From Desulfobacteraceae bacterium (GTDB taxonomy: Bacteria > Desulfobacterota > Desulfobacteria > Desulfobacterales > Desulfobacteraceae), in contig JADGFI010000008.1 in assembly GCA_016743945.1 (NCBI GenBank), forward strand, positions 182,414 through 246,413: a stretch of 64,000 nt of DNA. Reading direction: 5' to 3'. A model generated the notes under the pieces. That model saw nothing but the letters and a program-made list of their open reading frames with translations, was not told the DNA's origin and made no database searches. Below are positions 38,076 through 47,287 of the stretch, in pieces. Position numbers and translations under genes: made by a program. Every line of letters begins with the position of its first letter. Position 1 is the first letter of the stretch.

Positions 38076-39158
38076 ATGAAAATCCAATTTACAAAACTGG
38101 CAGCCATTACCTTTTTAGTCCTTGTATCTGGTATGATTTCAAATATCTGGGCCTTTGAAATCATCACTCAGGATGATATTCGCCAGGGCCTTATCATCAA
38201 CGTTGATCTGGTAAAAACAGCAGACAATGCCATCATCCTTTTTAATTCATCCAGTTCAATGAACAAACCCTATAAAAACACCGGCATGACACGGTATGAA
38301 ATTGCCAAAAAAGTATTGATGGAAAGAAATGAATATTTTCCGGATCTGGGTTACAACTTTGGCCTCTACCTTTATACTCCTTGGAAAGCAGTTTATCCCG
38401 TACAAAAATATGACCGGAATAAATTTTTTCAGGCCCTGGAATCACTTCCCAAAAAAGCAACGAAGGCCACCTTTCTCACCGATGGGTTAAAACGATTGGA
38501 TTCAATTCTGGCCACCCTTGAGGGCAAAACATCGGTTTTTATCTATACCGATGGCAGTGATACCAATAAAGGGGGCGGCATGAAGAAACCCGCTGAAATT
38601 GCAGCGGAATTGGCAAAAAAATATGATATTTGTTTTTATATCATCAGTACGGCTGATGACTATTACAGCAATGATTTGTTTACAAAAAAGTTTAATTTTT
38701 GTTCCAGGGTGATTGGTTTCAATGATTTTATTGAGCGGCCGATCTATAATTCCGAGGCCCTTTTTACGGTAAAAGCCACCAAGGACATCATCACCATTAC
38801 TGATAAAAAAGTAGTCGGTATTAAAACAAAAAATTTCCTGTTTGATTTTGATAAAACAGATCTTTCACAGGATGCAAAGGACAGGCTTGAAATACTGGCA
38901 GCCTTTTTAAAGGAAAACCCAACTTCATATGCGGCCTTGGCCGGTCACACAGACAGCCTTGGATCAGAAGAATACAACCTGGGATTGTCTCGCAAACGTG
39001 TTGAAAGAATTACCGACTATATAGTTGAAAACTTCAATACAGACGCATCACAGATTGTGATGTTCTGGTTCGGCAAACTCAATCCCATTGCCGACAATGC
39101 CACCCTGGAGGGCCGAAGGGAAAACCGCCGTGTTGAGATCCTTGTGGGCGGTATCTAG
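38076..39158 (+). CDS. OmpA-family protein with VWA-like domain
   Basis: A 360-residue exported protein: signal peptide (1-26, ending IWA), a von Willebrand A-like domain (about 45-230; AIILFNSSSSMNKP as MIDAS-like DxSxS variant, SVFIYTDGSDTNKGG) and a C-terminal OmpA peptidoglycan-binding domain (about 245-355; FDFDKTDLSQDAKDRL, GHTDSLGSEEYNLGLSRKR, NRRVEI). The usual MIDAS Asp is Asn (FNSSSSM). It has a TGGAGG ribosome binding site. It probably bridges cell wall and outer-membrane or periplasmic partners. Confidence 0.88.
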   Translation: MKIQFTKLAAITFLVLVSGMISNIWAFEIITQDDIRQGLIINVDLVKTADNAIILFNSSSSMNKPYKNTGMTRYEIAKKVLMERNEYFPDLGYNFGLYLYTPWKAVYPVQKYDRNKFFQALESLPKKATKATFLTDGLKRLDSILATLEGKTSVFIYTDGSDTNKGGGMKKPAEIAAELAKKYDICFYIISTADDYYSNDLFTKKFNFCSRVIGFNDFIERPIYNSEALFTVKATKDIITITDKKVVGIKTKNFLFDFDKTDLSQDAKDRLEILAAFLKENPTSYAALAGHTDSLGSEEYNLGLSRKRVERITDYIVENFNTDASQIVMFWFGKLNPIADNATLEGRRENRRVEILVGGI

Positions 39159-39192
39159 CATAAAGAGACATAATTAAAAAACAAGGGGAACC

Positions 39193-39627
39193 ATGAAACA
39201 TATTGGTGTTTTGATAATCGGATCTATGCTGTTTTTCTCCTGTGCAGGCCAGCGGCCGGAAAATTTAGGGATACACAACGACCAGCTAAAAGGCTGTCCG
39301 GGCAAACCCAATTGTGTCAGCAGCCAGGCTGAAGATGAAAGTCACTCCCTGGCGGTCTTCCGGTATCAAGGAGAGAAAGAAGCGGTTCTCAAGGGGTTAA
39401 AAAAAGCAATCACCTCATTGGATGGCATGACAATCGTCACGGAAAACGACACGTATCTCCATATTGAATGCAAATCAGCCATCATGGGGTTTGTCGATGA
39501 TCTGGAGTTTTATTTTTCCAAAGAAAATGTTATCCAGGTACGCTCCGCTTCCCGGCTTGGATATTCCGATTTTGGCGTCAATCGGAAGCGGGTGGAAAAG
39601 CTGCGGGAGCTGATTGCTTTAGAATAA
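39193..39627 (+). CDS. DUF1499 family lipoprotein
   Basis: A 144-residue protein with a lipobox MLFFSCAG (Cys about 17) and the DUF1499 pattern: CPGKPNCVSSQA, then HIECKSAIMGFVDDLEFYF and IQVRSASRLGYSDFGVNRKRVEKLR. Function of the family is unknown. It follows the OmpA gene by 34 bp and probably shares its transcript. Confidence 0.92.
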   Translation: MKHIGVLIIGSMLFFSCAGQRPENLGIHNDQLKGCPGKPNCVSSQAEDESHSLAVFRYQGEKEAVLKGLKKAITSLDGMTIVTENDTYLHIECKSAIMGFVDDLEFYFSKENVIQVRSASRLGYSDFGVNRKRVEKLRELIALE

Positions 39628-39667
39628 ATTGATTTATCAAGGATTAGCGTAAAAAAGGCAACCCCAG

Positions 39668-41869
39668 GTGAAGTCAATAAATCGTCTGTTAGAAAAAATT
39701 AACAATTTACCCATTGAAAACAGGATTGCTTCCATCAGAAAAATTTTGTTTGAAAGTGTTCTTTCTGTCTTTTGTGTTCTCGGTTTTATCGCTGTCATAA
39801 TGGGTGGCGTTGAAGTTTATTTACAAGGACGATGGGAAATCGTCTTCTTATACATCGGCGCATATTTGCCGGCATTGATTTGTTTTTTATTACGGGAAAA
39901 AATACCCTACAATTATCTTACACTCATTGTTTTGCTGGACATTTATATTCTCTCGGTAGTAATTTTGGGGGGTGTTGGGCTTAGTGGTGGTGGAATCCCT
40001 TTGTTGATAATCTTCTGTGTATTAACAACAATCTTCCAGGGAATTGGACGGGGATTGATCTCCATCCTGATGAGTGTTGTCGCCATTTTGTTAATCGGAT
40101 TGGCTATGAATACAGGCCTCATTCCAATAGATATTGTTACAATGACCAACTCAACACGTATCGAAGCATGGTTTATGGCATCTGTCATGCTCCTGTTAAT
40201 TGCCAGCATTATGGTTGTTTGCCTGGGGGTACTTCAGGACTCGTTGCAAAAAACCATACAAAGCATTCAAAAGAATACGCTTGAACTTCAAGATTCAAAC
40301 CAACAGCTTGAAGCGGCAATGAAACGCCAGAAAAAGACAGAAGAAAAATATCGAACAATGATTGAGTATTCCAATGATATGATATGGACCTTGGACAAAG
40401 CAGGTCATTTTACATTTCTTGATAAGCAAACTGAAAAAGTTACCGGGTTAAAGCAAGATGAATGGATTGGAAAATCATTTATTCCCCTTATTCTTGAACA
40501 AGATTTGCCCATGATTGAGCAAATTTTTCAACGAGGGCTCAAGGGGGAATCTCTAAATTATGAATTTAGATTTAAAAACCAGGATGAAAATATACTCACG
40601 ATTTCAGTCACCACAGCCCCCCTGTTAACCAATGGAGAGGTAAACGGAATGGTAAGCTTTGGCCGGGATATTACAAAACAAAAGAAACTGGAATCCCGAC
40701 TTCAATTATCCCAGAAAATGGAATCAATCGGTACCCTTGCCGGTGGCATTGCCCATGATTTTAATAACATTCTCTCGCCCATCATCGGTCACACGGAGAT
40801 GCTGATGGAGGATGTTGCCAAGGACAGTCCGTTTTATTCCAGTCTCAATGAAATTTATGCAGGTTCCCTGAGAGCCAAGAATCTGGTAAATCAAATACTT
40901 GCTTTCTCCCGTCAAGACAAGAATCAATTAAAACCGATGAAGATGCAGCCGGTTATAAAAGAGGTATTACAATTTATCCGATCCACCCTCCCTGCAATGG
41001 TCAACATCAACCAGAATATCAGTTCTGACTGTGGGGTAATAAGGGCAGACCCAACCCAACTGCATCAAATCATCATGAACCTCACAACCAATGCCTATCA
41101 TGCCATGGAGGAAACCGGCGGGGAGCTGAAGATAACCCTTAAGGAAATCAAGTTAGGTGAATATGATGTAATAACACCGGATATGAAACCAGGTGCCTAT
41201 GCCTGCCTTTCAGTGGCAGATACCGGTCTGGGCATGGATAAAAATTTAATAGAAAAAATCTTTGAACCGTTCTTTACCACCAAGGAAAAGGGCAAAGGGA
41301 CCGGCATGGGATTGTCCGTGGTTCACGGTATTGTTACGGGTATGGGCGGCGTTATCCAGGTATATAGCGAGCTGGCCAGAGGAACCCAATTCCATGTGTA
41401 TTTCCCTATGGAAAAAATCAGTGTTGATGAACCGGTTCTGCAGGAAAAAATCCCCATTAAGGGGGGGGGTGAAAAAATTTTACTGGTGGACGATGAACAA
41501 GCGATTCTTACCATGCAAAAACGGATGCTCGAACGGTTGGGGTACCAGGTTACCTCCCGTACTAGCAGCATTGAAGCACTTGAAGTTTTTCGCCATAGCC
41601 CAGCTAAATTTGCCCTGGTCATCACCGATATGGCAATGCCGAATTTGTCCGGAGACAAGCTGGCACTTGCGCTAAACCGGATACGCCATGATATTCCTAT
41701 TTTGATGTGTACAGGCTTCAGTGAAAATATGACCGAAGAAAAGGCAGCCTCACTGGGGATTAAGGGGTTTTTAATGAAGCCCGTTGTGATGAAAGATTTT
41801 GCCCAAAAAATACGCGAAGTACTGGATTCTTCCCATGTGATCCTGGAAAATATATCACCCATCTTGTAA
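39668..41869 (+). CDS. Membrane-bound PAS hybrid histidine kinase
   Basis: A 733-residue kinase starting at GTG. Order: about six membrane segments (about 25-215), coiled coil, PAS domain (about 228-345; [19 protein letters not shown]), HisKA with [13 protein letters not shown] (His about 364), HATPase with N, G1 and G2 boxes ([22 protein letters not shown]) and a C-terminal receiver ([27 protein letters not shown]). It holds a 9-G tract at 41461-41469 between ATPase and receiver domains; slippage there would detach the receiver. No separate output regulator is adjacent. Confidence 0.93.
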   Translation: MKSINRLLEKINNLPIENRIASIRKILFESVLSVFCVLGFIAVIMGGVEVYLQGRWEIVFLYIGAYLPALICFLLREKIPYNYLTLIVLLDIYILSVVILGGVGLSGGGIPLLIIFCVLTTIFQGIGRGLISILMSVVAILLIGLAMNTGLIPIDIVTMTNSTRIEAWFMASVMLLLIASIMVVCLGVLQDSLQKTIQSIQKNTLELQDSNQQLEAAMKRQKKTEEKYRTMIEYSNDMIWTLDKAGHFTFLDKQTEKVTGLKQDEWIGKSFIPLILEQDLPMIEQIFQRGLKGESLNYEFRFKNQDENILTISVTTAPLLTNGEVNGMVSFGRDITKQKKLESRLQLSQKMESIGTLAGGIAHDFNNILSPIIGHTEMLMEDVAKDSPFYSSLNEIYAGSLRAKNLVNQILAFSRQDKNQLKPMKMQPVIKEVLQFIRSTLPAMVNINQNISSDCGVIRADPTQLHQIIMNLTTNAYHAMEETGGELKITLKEIKLGEYDVITPDMKPGAYACLSVADTGLGMDKNLIEKIFEPFFTTKEKGKGTGMGLSVVHGIVTGMGGVIQVYSELARGTQFHVYFPMEKISVDEPVLQEKIPIKGGGEKILLVDDEQAILTMQKRMLERLGYQVTSRTSSIEALEVFRHSPAKFALVITDMAMPNLSGDKLALALNRIRHDIPILMCTGFSENMTEEKAASLGIKGFLMKPVVMKDFAQKIREVLDSSHVILENISPIL

Positions 41870-41936
41870 GATAATCCCAATACAAAAACCAGCTTTTTCT
41901 TGACACAAACCCAACCGTTTGCTAACGAACGTTTGT

Positions 41937-42171
41937 ATGCAAACAAAAAATGTTCTTCCTAAATACTTTATATGTTCCCTGGCCACCAAGGCTGTCCGCA
42001 AGATGGTGGCCTATTATAACCGCAGTATAGAACCCCGGGGGGTTGACTACCCAGCAGGTGATGGCATTGAAAGTTTTCTGGCAGGAGGAGGGTTTAAACC
42101 TGGGCGTCTTTGCACAACGGGCCGGCATGGGCAAAGCCGCCGCTGTCACCATGATCAAGGGCTCTTTGTGA
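41937..42171 (+). pseudogene. Frameshifted and truncated MarR-family regulator relic
   Basis: From the ATG at 41937 the frame reads a MarR-like N-terminal helix (LATKAVRKMVAYYNRSIEPRG). At the 6-G run 42037-42042 the similarity moves to another frame: GLTTQQVMALKVFWQEEG, then LGVFAQRAGMGKAAAVTMIKG, the MarR winged-helix core up to the recognition helix. Removing one G joins both halves. A stop (42169-42171) then cuts the protein before the wing, so it is broken twice. A TTGACA (41900-41905) and a GTTTG-TATG-CAAAC inverted repeat (41931-41944) precede it. Confidence 0.7.
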
Positions 42172-42224
42172 TTCATGATCTGGACCTTTAACCCCTAACC
42201 CCTAACAACATCACAGGTTTTTTA

Positions 42225-42911
42225 ATGAATCCAATAGAAACAGCAATTGCAAACAAACAGACCGCATTATCTGAATTTCAATCAAAACGCTTTTTAAGCG
42301 CTGCCGGCATCCCCGTCACCCGGGAAAATCTGGTCCAAAGTGCGGATGAAGCCGTTGCCGCAGCTGAAAAAATCGGTTATCCCGTGGCCCTTAAAGCCTG
42401 TTCCTGGGAATTGATGCACAAGAGTGAACAAGGCTGCATTGAACTTAAACTTACATCTTCCCGGACAGTTCGAGAAGCTTATGATCGGATTTGTAAATCA
42501 ATCACCCTGCCCCTGGAAGGGATTCTGGTCCAGGAGATGGTGGCAGGTCAGCGGGAACTGGTGGTGGGGTTGAGCCGAAATCCTCAATTTGGTGTCTGTG
42601 TCATGCTGGGGTTTGGGGGCATCATGACCGAAGTGATCAAGGACACGGTATTTCGGGTGGCCCCCCTTGATAGAGGGGAAGCCCTTGATATGATCCAGGA
42701 TTTAAAATCAAACTCCATGCTCGCAGCTTTCCGTGGGCAAAAGCCTGCTGATCTGGACGTCATTTGCCACACCCTCATCACCATCGGTCAGTTGGGGCTG
42801 AGGGAAGAAGCGATTGCAGAAATCGATATCAACCCCCTGATTATCTCCCCCGACGGTGCCGTAAAAGCCGTGGATGCCCTCATTATTTTAGCGAAAAAGA
42901 GCCCCCTATGA
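42225..42911 (+). CDS. Acyl/acetate-CoA ligase (ADP-forming), ATP-grasp beta subunit
   Basis: A 228-residue ATP-grasp subunit: SKRFLSAAGIPVTRENLV, GYPVALKACSWELMHKSEQG (about 60-80), GILVQEMVAGQRELVVGLSR and a closing AEIDINPLIISPDG. Together with the next gene it forms a split ADP-forming acyl-CoA synthetase (ACD type), converting acyl-CoA, ADP and phosphate to acid, CoA and ATP or the reverse. The stop overlaps the alpha start (ATGA). Confidence 0.92.
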   Translation: MNPIETAIANKQTALSEFQSKRFLSAAGIPVTRENLVQSADEAVAAAEKIGYPVALKACSWELMHKSEQGCIELKLTSSRTVREAYDRICKSITLPLEGILVQEMVAGQRELVVGLSRNPQFGVCVMLGFGGIMTEVIKDTVFRVAPLDRGEALDMIQDLKSNSMLAAFRGQKPADLDVICHTLITIGQLGLREEAIAEIDINPLIISPDGAVKAVDALIILAKKSPL

Positions 42912-44392
42912 TGACCTCAATTTTTCAAAGCCCGCTTTATCCCATTGCCAACCCAAAGAGCATTGCCTTTTTTGGTGCCTCCAATAATTATTCCGCCATG
43001 GGCTCTTGTATCTTGAGTACCATTCTGTCCGATGGATATGAGGGGACCGTCTATCCGGTTCATCCAACGGAAAACAGGGTTTTAAATCTGCCCGCCTATG
43101 CAGGGGTCAAGGAGATCCCGGCCATTGCGGATATGGCCTTTATTGTTCTGCCCACTAAAATCGTTGCCCAGACCCTTAAAGCCTGTGGAGAAAGAGGAAT
43201 CCGCCATGCTGTTATTGTCTCGGCTGGTTTCAACGAAGTGGGCGGCCAAGGGGTTGAACGCCAACAAGAATTGCAACAAATTGCCGACCAATACCACATT
43301 CGATTTATCGGCCCCAATTGTATTGGGGTTGCCAATTCCCATATAAAACTAAATGCCACCTTCCTGCCATCGGAAGGCAAACAGGGGTTTATCGGCATGG
43401 CCTCCCAGAGCGGCAGCTTTATCACCCAGATGTTCAGTTATCTTTCCCATCGCTTCGGCCAGGGGTTCAGCACCGGGTTCAGCCTGGGGAATGAAGCCAA
43501 TATCGACATGGCAGATTGTATCCAATATCTGGGCGCCTGCCCCAACACGAAGGTGATTGCCCTTTATATCGAATCCATCCGTCAGGGACAAAAATTCATT
43601 GAAATTGCCCGGAATGTTTCCTTGCACAAACCCATTGTTGCCTTTTATGCCGGGGGGTCTGAAATCGGTAAAAGAGCCTGTCTCTCCCATACCGGTTCCC
43701 TGGCAGGCCCGGATCGCCTTTATGACGGTGTTTTCAGGCAGAGCGGCATCGTCCGCGCCCACACCATCGAAGAATTATTTGATTTTTGCTATGCTCTCGG
43801 GGCCGCCCCCCTGCCCCGAGGCAACCGGCTCATCATTCAAACCCATTCCGGTGGTCCCGGGGCTGCAGCTGCCGATGCCTGCGAAGGCGCAGGTCTTGAA
43901 CTGCCCTTACTATCCTCGAAAACTCTCGAGGATCTGGCCCCCTTTATCCCCCACACCGGCAGCGCAAACAATCCCATTGACCTGACCTATACCAAAAACC
44001 CTTTGGATTTTTTCCATGGGATTCCCAAAGTATTGTTGGCGGAAAAAGGGGCGGATGGAATGCTGATATATTTTTTGGCTTCGGCTGAAATGGTCCGCAC
44101 GGCCCTGACCGGTATGGGCGTTCCAAAAGAGGAGCTTGACACCCAGATCGAAACGATTGTGGATGCCCAGTGCCGCTCCATCGCCTCGCTTATCAAAACC
44201 CACGGGAAACCGATTATTGGTTTTTCATTTCTCACCCGGGAGAATCATTTTATTGCAGGTCTTCAGGATCAAGGCGTTCCGGTTCTCCCCAGCCCGGAAC
44301 GGGCTACCAGGGCATTCGGGGCCATGGTTGACTATAAACGGCTCCGGGATAAAATTATTTTGTCCCTTCACGCTAAAGAATCTTGTGGTTAA
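42908..44392 (+). CDS. Acyl/acetate-CoA ligase (ADP-forming), alpha subunit
   Basis: A 494-residue alpha subunit: CoA-binding domain (about 10-110; PIANPKSIAFFGASNNYSAMGS), succinyl-CoA-ligase-like domains (about 130-300; GPNCIGVANSH, SQSGSFITQMF, GNEANIDMADCIQYL) and the phosphohistidine site ACLSHTGSLAGPD (about 258-270). The C-terminal part lacks an ATP-grasp domain, which the upstream gene supplies. The start at 42908 is set by the ATGA overlap. Confidence 0.93.
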   Translation: MMTSIFQSPLYPIANPKSIAFFGASNNYSAMGSCILSTILSDGYEGTVYPVHPTENRVLNLPAYAGVKEIPAIADMAFIVLPTKIVAQTLKACGERGIRHAVIVSAGFNEVGGQGVERQQELQQIADQYHIRFIGPNCIGVANSHIKLNATFLPSEGKQGFIGMASQSGSFITQMFSYLSHRFGQGFSTGFSLGNEANIDMADCIQYLGACPNTKVIALYIESIRQGQKFIEIARNVSLHKPIVAFYAGGSEIGKRACLSHTGSLAGPDRLYDGVFRQSGIVRAHTIEELFDFCYALGAAPLPRGNRLIIQTHSGGPGAAAADACEGAGLELPLLSSKTLEDLAPFIPHTGSANNPIDLTYTKNPLDFFHGIPKVLLAEKGADGMLIYFLASAEMVRTALTGMGVPKEELDTQIETIVDAQCRSIASLIKTHGKPIIGFSFLTRENHFIAGLQDQGVPVLPSPERATRAFGAMVDYKRLRDKIILSLHAKESCG

Positions 44393-44444
44393 CTTTTTCC
44401 ACGGGTGTCACATAAATGGCAAAGTTTTCTTCACCATCTTTTTT

Positions 44445-44699
44445 TTATGTTAACCCCAACTGCTTTAAATCAAAGCTCAATTCTATCTCATTAAAGATTT
44501 TGCCAACCCGCCATTTGCCCTTAAATTCAAGTGTCGGCACCACCCAGTCATCCCCTCCGTTTACCTCAATGATTTTTTGAATTATCGTTTCCGGTTGTTC
44601 TTCTATTTCGATATATTCAAATTCAATCTGGTTTTTTTTTAAATATGCAATCGTTTTTGTACAATGGGGGCACCATTTGGCAGCATATACGTTTAACAT
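44445..44699 (-). CDS. Glutaredoxin-like thiol-disulfide protein
   Basis: An 84-residue thioredoxin-fold protein: redox motif WCPHC at 9-13, FEYIEIEEQPE, the cis-Pro WVVPTLEF (about 52-59) and a closing helix. The motif and length fit small glutaredoxins of the NrdH/Grx type. It is convergent with the acyl-CoA synthetase genes, with an AAGGAGAG-type ribosome binding site. Confidence 0.9.
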   Translation of the reverse strand: MLNVYAAKWCPHCTKTIAYLKKNQIEFEYIEIEEQPETIIQKIIEVNGGDDWVVPTLEFKGKWRVGKIFNEIELSFDLKQLGLT

Positions 44700-44726
44700 A
44701 AGACCTCTCCTTGGATTATTTATTTT

Positions 44727-44763
44727 GGTTATCTATTATAACCACGTATTTGATAACCATCAA
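44727..44763 (-). promoter_or_regulatory. Promoter and operator-like repeat upstream of the glutaredoxin gene
   Basis: On the minus strand TTGATG (44758-44763) and TATAAT (44735-44740) are 17 bp apart, a good sigma-70-type match. GGTTATC (44727-44733) and GATAACC (44752-44758) form a 7-bp inverted repeat over the promoter. The rest of the 44700-45016 gap holds the kinase promoter and AT-rich sequence with no other gene seen. Confidence 0.55.
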
Positions 44764-44945
44764 TGCGCAAAGGACGAATTGTTATAAATTTATCGTGTAC
44801 CGGGGAATCAATTTGACAGATGGAATCAGATAATATGATTTTATAAGATTTTCCACCCATTTTTCAATTGGCCGGGACGTTTCATCGTCCGTCACCATAC
44901 CTGTGGCAAAACCCGCGGTGGTTGTAAATTTTTACACGATTAAAT

Positions 44946-44974
44946 TTGTGTTGGCCGACAATATGTATTATTAT
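44946..44974 (+). promoter_or_regulatory. Promoter of the PocR-PAS hybrid kinase
   Basis: TTGTGT (44946-44951), a 17-bp spacer and TATTAT (44969-44974) give a fair sigma-70-type promoter 43 bp ahead of the kinase start. Confidence 0.45.
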
Positions 44975-45016
44975 GATTCATTTTCAAATTGACTTTAGTA
45001 TCAAAGGTATTTTCAT

Positions 45017-47224
45017 ATGACTGAAAAACCAACCCCTGAAGAATTAAAACAAAAAATTGAGTTACAAACAAACCCGAAATTTCAGATTTCAGATATTGAA
45101 CTCGAATCTATCATTAATGCCGAAGAAATTCAGTTGATTATGGACAATTTTTTTTATTTAACCAATATGGTAACAGCCGTACTTGATTTGAAAGGAAACG
45201 TAATCGAAGCGACTGGATGGCAGGATATCTGCACCCAATTTCATAGAATTAATCCCAAAGCTGCCAGAAACTGTAATAAAAGTGATCTCTTTTTAGCAAA
45301 AAACATTAAACCTGGAGAATTTGTCGGGTATAAATGTAAAAACGGCCTATGGGATGTTGTTACACCACTCTATGTTGGGACCCAACACCTGGGAAATGTT
45401 TATACCGGGCAATTTTTTTATGATGATGATGAGATAGATGAAGATTTTTTTATTAAACAGGCACAGACCTATGGATTTGATAAAGAATCCTATATGGAAG
45501 CTGTCAGACAGGTACCGCGTTACAGCAGAGATACCATTGATCATCTAATGGGTTTTTTGGTAAAATTTACCACCTATATATCTAAAATCGGTCTCGCAAA
45601 TATACAGCTTAAAAAGGAAATAAAAGAGCGAAAACAGGCAGAGGAAGCGCTGAAAGAAAAAACGGTATTTCTTAACAAAATAATTGAGACGTCAGCGCTG
45701 AGCCTGTGGATTTCCGATGAAAAAGGAACGGCCATTCGGACAAATTCGGCCTGTCTGGTGTTTTTTGGAGCAACCGAGGACGAGGTGATCGGCAAGTATA
45801 ATCTATTCCAGGATTCCGTCATCAAAAAGGAAGGCTTCATGCCGGTTATCAAAGACGTTTTTGAAAAAGGAAAACAGGCCAGTTTTGTGATGAATTACGA
45901 TTTTGGAGCCGTTGACCATGTTAATGTAAAAAATGCCACCCACAAGATTATAGAAACCGTCCTTACTCCTGTGTTGGACAGCAATAAAAGGGTTTCCAAC
46001 GTCATCATTCAAACAATTGATCTCACGGCAATAAAACAGTCTGAAGAAGAAACAACAAGGATTAATACGATTTTATCTGAACATGAAAAATTGTCATTGA
46101 TTGGACAGGTCGCAGGAAAAATGGCCCATGATTTTAACAATGTTCTGGGCATTATCATGGGCAACACAGAACTTTCTCTCTTGGATTGTAAGGATGATCA
46201 GACAAAAAAGACACTGGAATTAATATATGATCAAACGATTCGGGGAAAAAACTTAACAAAAAATCTGGTTGCCTTTGCCAAAGATCAGGAACCCAAACAA
46301 GAATTATTCAGAATCAATGAAAAAATTGATCTGGTCATAAATCTGCTGAAAAAGGATCTGGAAGGGATAGAACTGATAAAGGAAACTAAATTGGGCATGC
46401 CGGATTTACTCGCAGATCCCGGAATGATCGAGCATACCCTTGTAAATCTTATACAAAATTCAATCCATGCCACAAGTTTGGTTGAAGATCCTAAAATAAT
46501 GCTGAGAACCGATTGTTTTGAAGACAATATCTGTTTTGAAATTGAGGATAATGGGTGTGGAATCCCCAGAGAGCATTTAAGCCATATTTTTGAACCCTCT
46601 TTCACTCTAAAAGGAAATAAAGATTCAACCGGCGCATATAAAAAAACCATAAAGGGAACAGGGTACGGGATGTCCAATGTGAAAAAATATATCGATTTGC
46701 ACAAGGGATCCATTGCCTTTGAATCAAAGACTGGCTTTGGAACTAAATTTACAATCCGTCTGCCGGTTATCAAAAAAGAATTAACAAGTGGGGAAAAAAC
46801 AGAACTCCGGGGAGAAATGTCCCATTTTGAAAAAAATATCCTGCTTGTTGAAGATGAGATATCTATTTGCGATATACAATATAGGGTATTGACCCAAGAG
46901 CCCTTCCGTCACAAAGTTGATATCGCGAAAAACGGACAGGTTGCCATGGATTTATTTGACCAAAATGAATATGATTTCATAAGTTTGGATTATGTTCTTC
47001 TCGGAAAAATCAGCGGAATGGATGTATATCATCATATCCGAAAAACAAATCAAACAATTCCCATACTCTTTATTTCCGGCAACATAGAATTTTTGGAGTC
47101 GATAAAAGACTTGAAACGAAAAGACACCAACCTCGATCATCTGTCAAAGCCCTGTCAGAACAAAGATTATGTAAAAAGCATAAATGCGTTGTTTGAAAAG
47201 AGCAGCGTTACAAAATTAAAATAG
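45017..47224 (+). CDS. PocR-domain, PAS hybrid histidine kinase (soluble)
   Basis: A 735-residue cytoplasmic kinase. It opens with a PocR ligand-binding domain (about 20-190; NPKAARNCNKSD, YKCKNGLWDVVTPLYVG, QFFYDD), then a PAS domain (about 215-345), HisKA (AGKMAHDFNNVLG, His about 374), HATPase (EDNGCGIPREH, GTGYGMSNVKKY) and a receiver (ILLVEDEISICD, FISLDYVLLGK, LSKPCQN). PocR domains sense small hydrocarbon-like ligands such as propanediol. No membrane segment is seen. It is near acyl-CoA genes, so a metabolite signal is plausible. Confidence 0.92.
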   Translation: MTEKPTPEELKQKIELQTNPKFQISDIELESIINAEEIQLIMDNFFYLTNMVTAVLDLKGNVIEATGWQDICTQFHRINPKAARNCNKSDLFLAKNIKPGEFVGYKCKNGLWDVVTPLYVGTQHLGNVYTGQFFYDDDEIDEDFFIKQAQTYGFDKESYMEAVRQVPRYSRDTIDHLMGFLVKFTTYISKIGLANIQLKKEIKERKQAEEALKEKTVFLNKIIETSALSLWISDEKGTAIRTNSACLVFFGATEDEVIGKYNLFQDSVIKKEGFMPVIKDVFEKGKQASFVMNYDFGAVDHVNVKNATHKIIETVLTPVLDSNKRVSNVIIQTIDLTAIKQSEEETTRINTILSEHEKLSLIGQVAGKMAHDFNNVLGIIMGNTELSLLDCKDDQTKKTLELIYDQTIRGKNLTKNLVAFAKDQEPKQELFRINEKIDLVINLLKKDLEGIELIKETKLGMPDLLADPGMIEHTLVNLIQNSIHATSLVEDPKIMLRTDCFEDNICFEIEDNGCGIPREHLSHIFEPSFTLKGNKDSTGAYKKTIKGTGYGMSNVKKYIDLHKGSIAFESKTGFGTKFTIRLPVIKKELTSGEKTELRGEMSHFEKNILLVEDEISICDIQYRVLTQEPFRHKVDIAKNGQVAMDLFDQNEYDFISLDYVLLGKISGMDVYHHIRKTNQTIPILFISGNIEFLESIKDLKRKDTNLDHLSKPCQNKDYVKSINALFEKSSVTKLK

Positions 47225-47236
47225 AGATGGCCTTGT

Positions 47237-47280
47237 TAGTCCCCATAATCTGTGGCTTTAACCACAGATTATGGGGACTA
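47237..47280. terminator. Bidirectional intrinsic terminator (19-bp perfect stem)
   Basis: The arms 47237-47255 and 47262-47280 are perfect reverse complements around a CTTTAA loop. A T-rich tract follows on the plus strand and an A-rich one precedes less clearly on the other side. It lies between the convergent kinase and carboxyltransferase genes. Confidence 0.85.
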
Positions 47281-47287
47281 TTTATTT

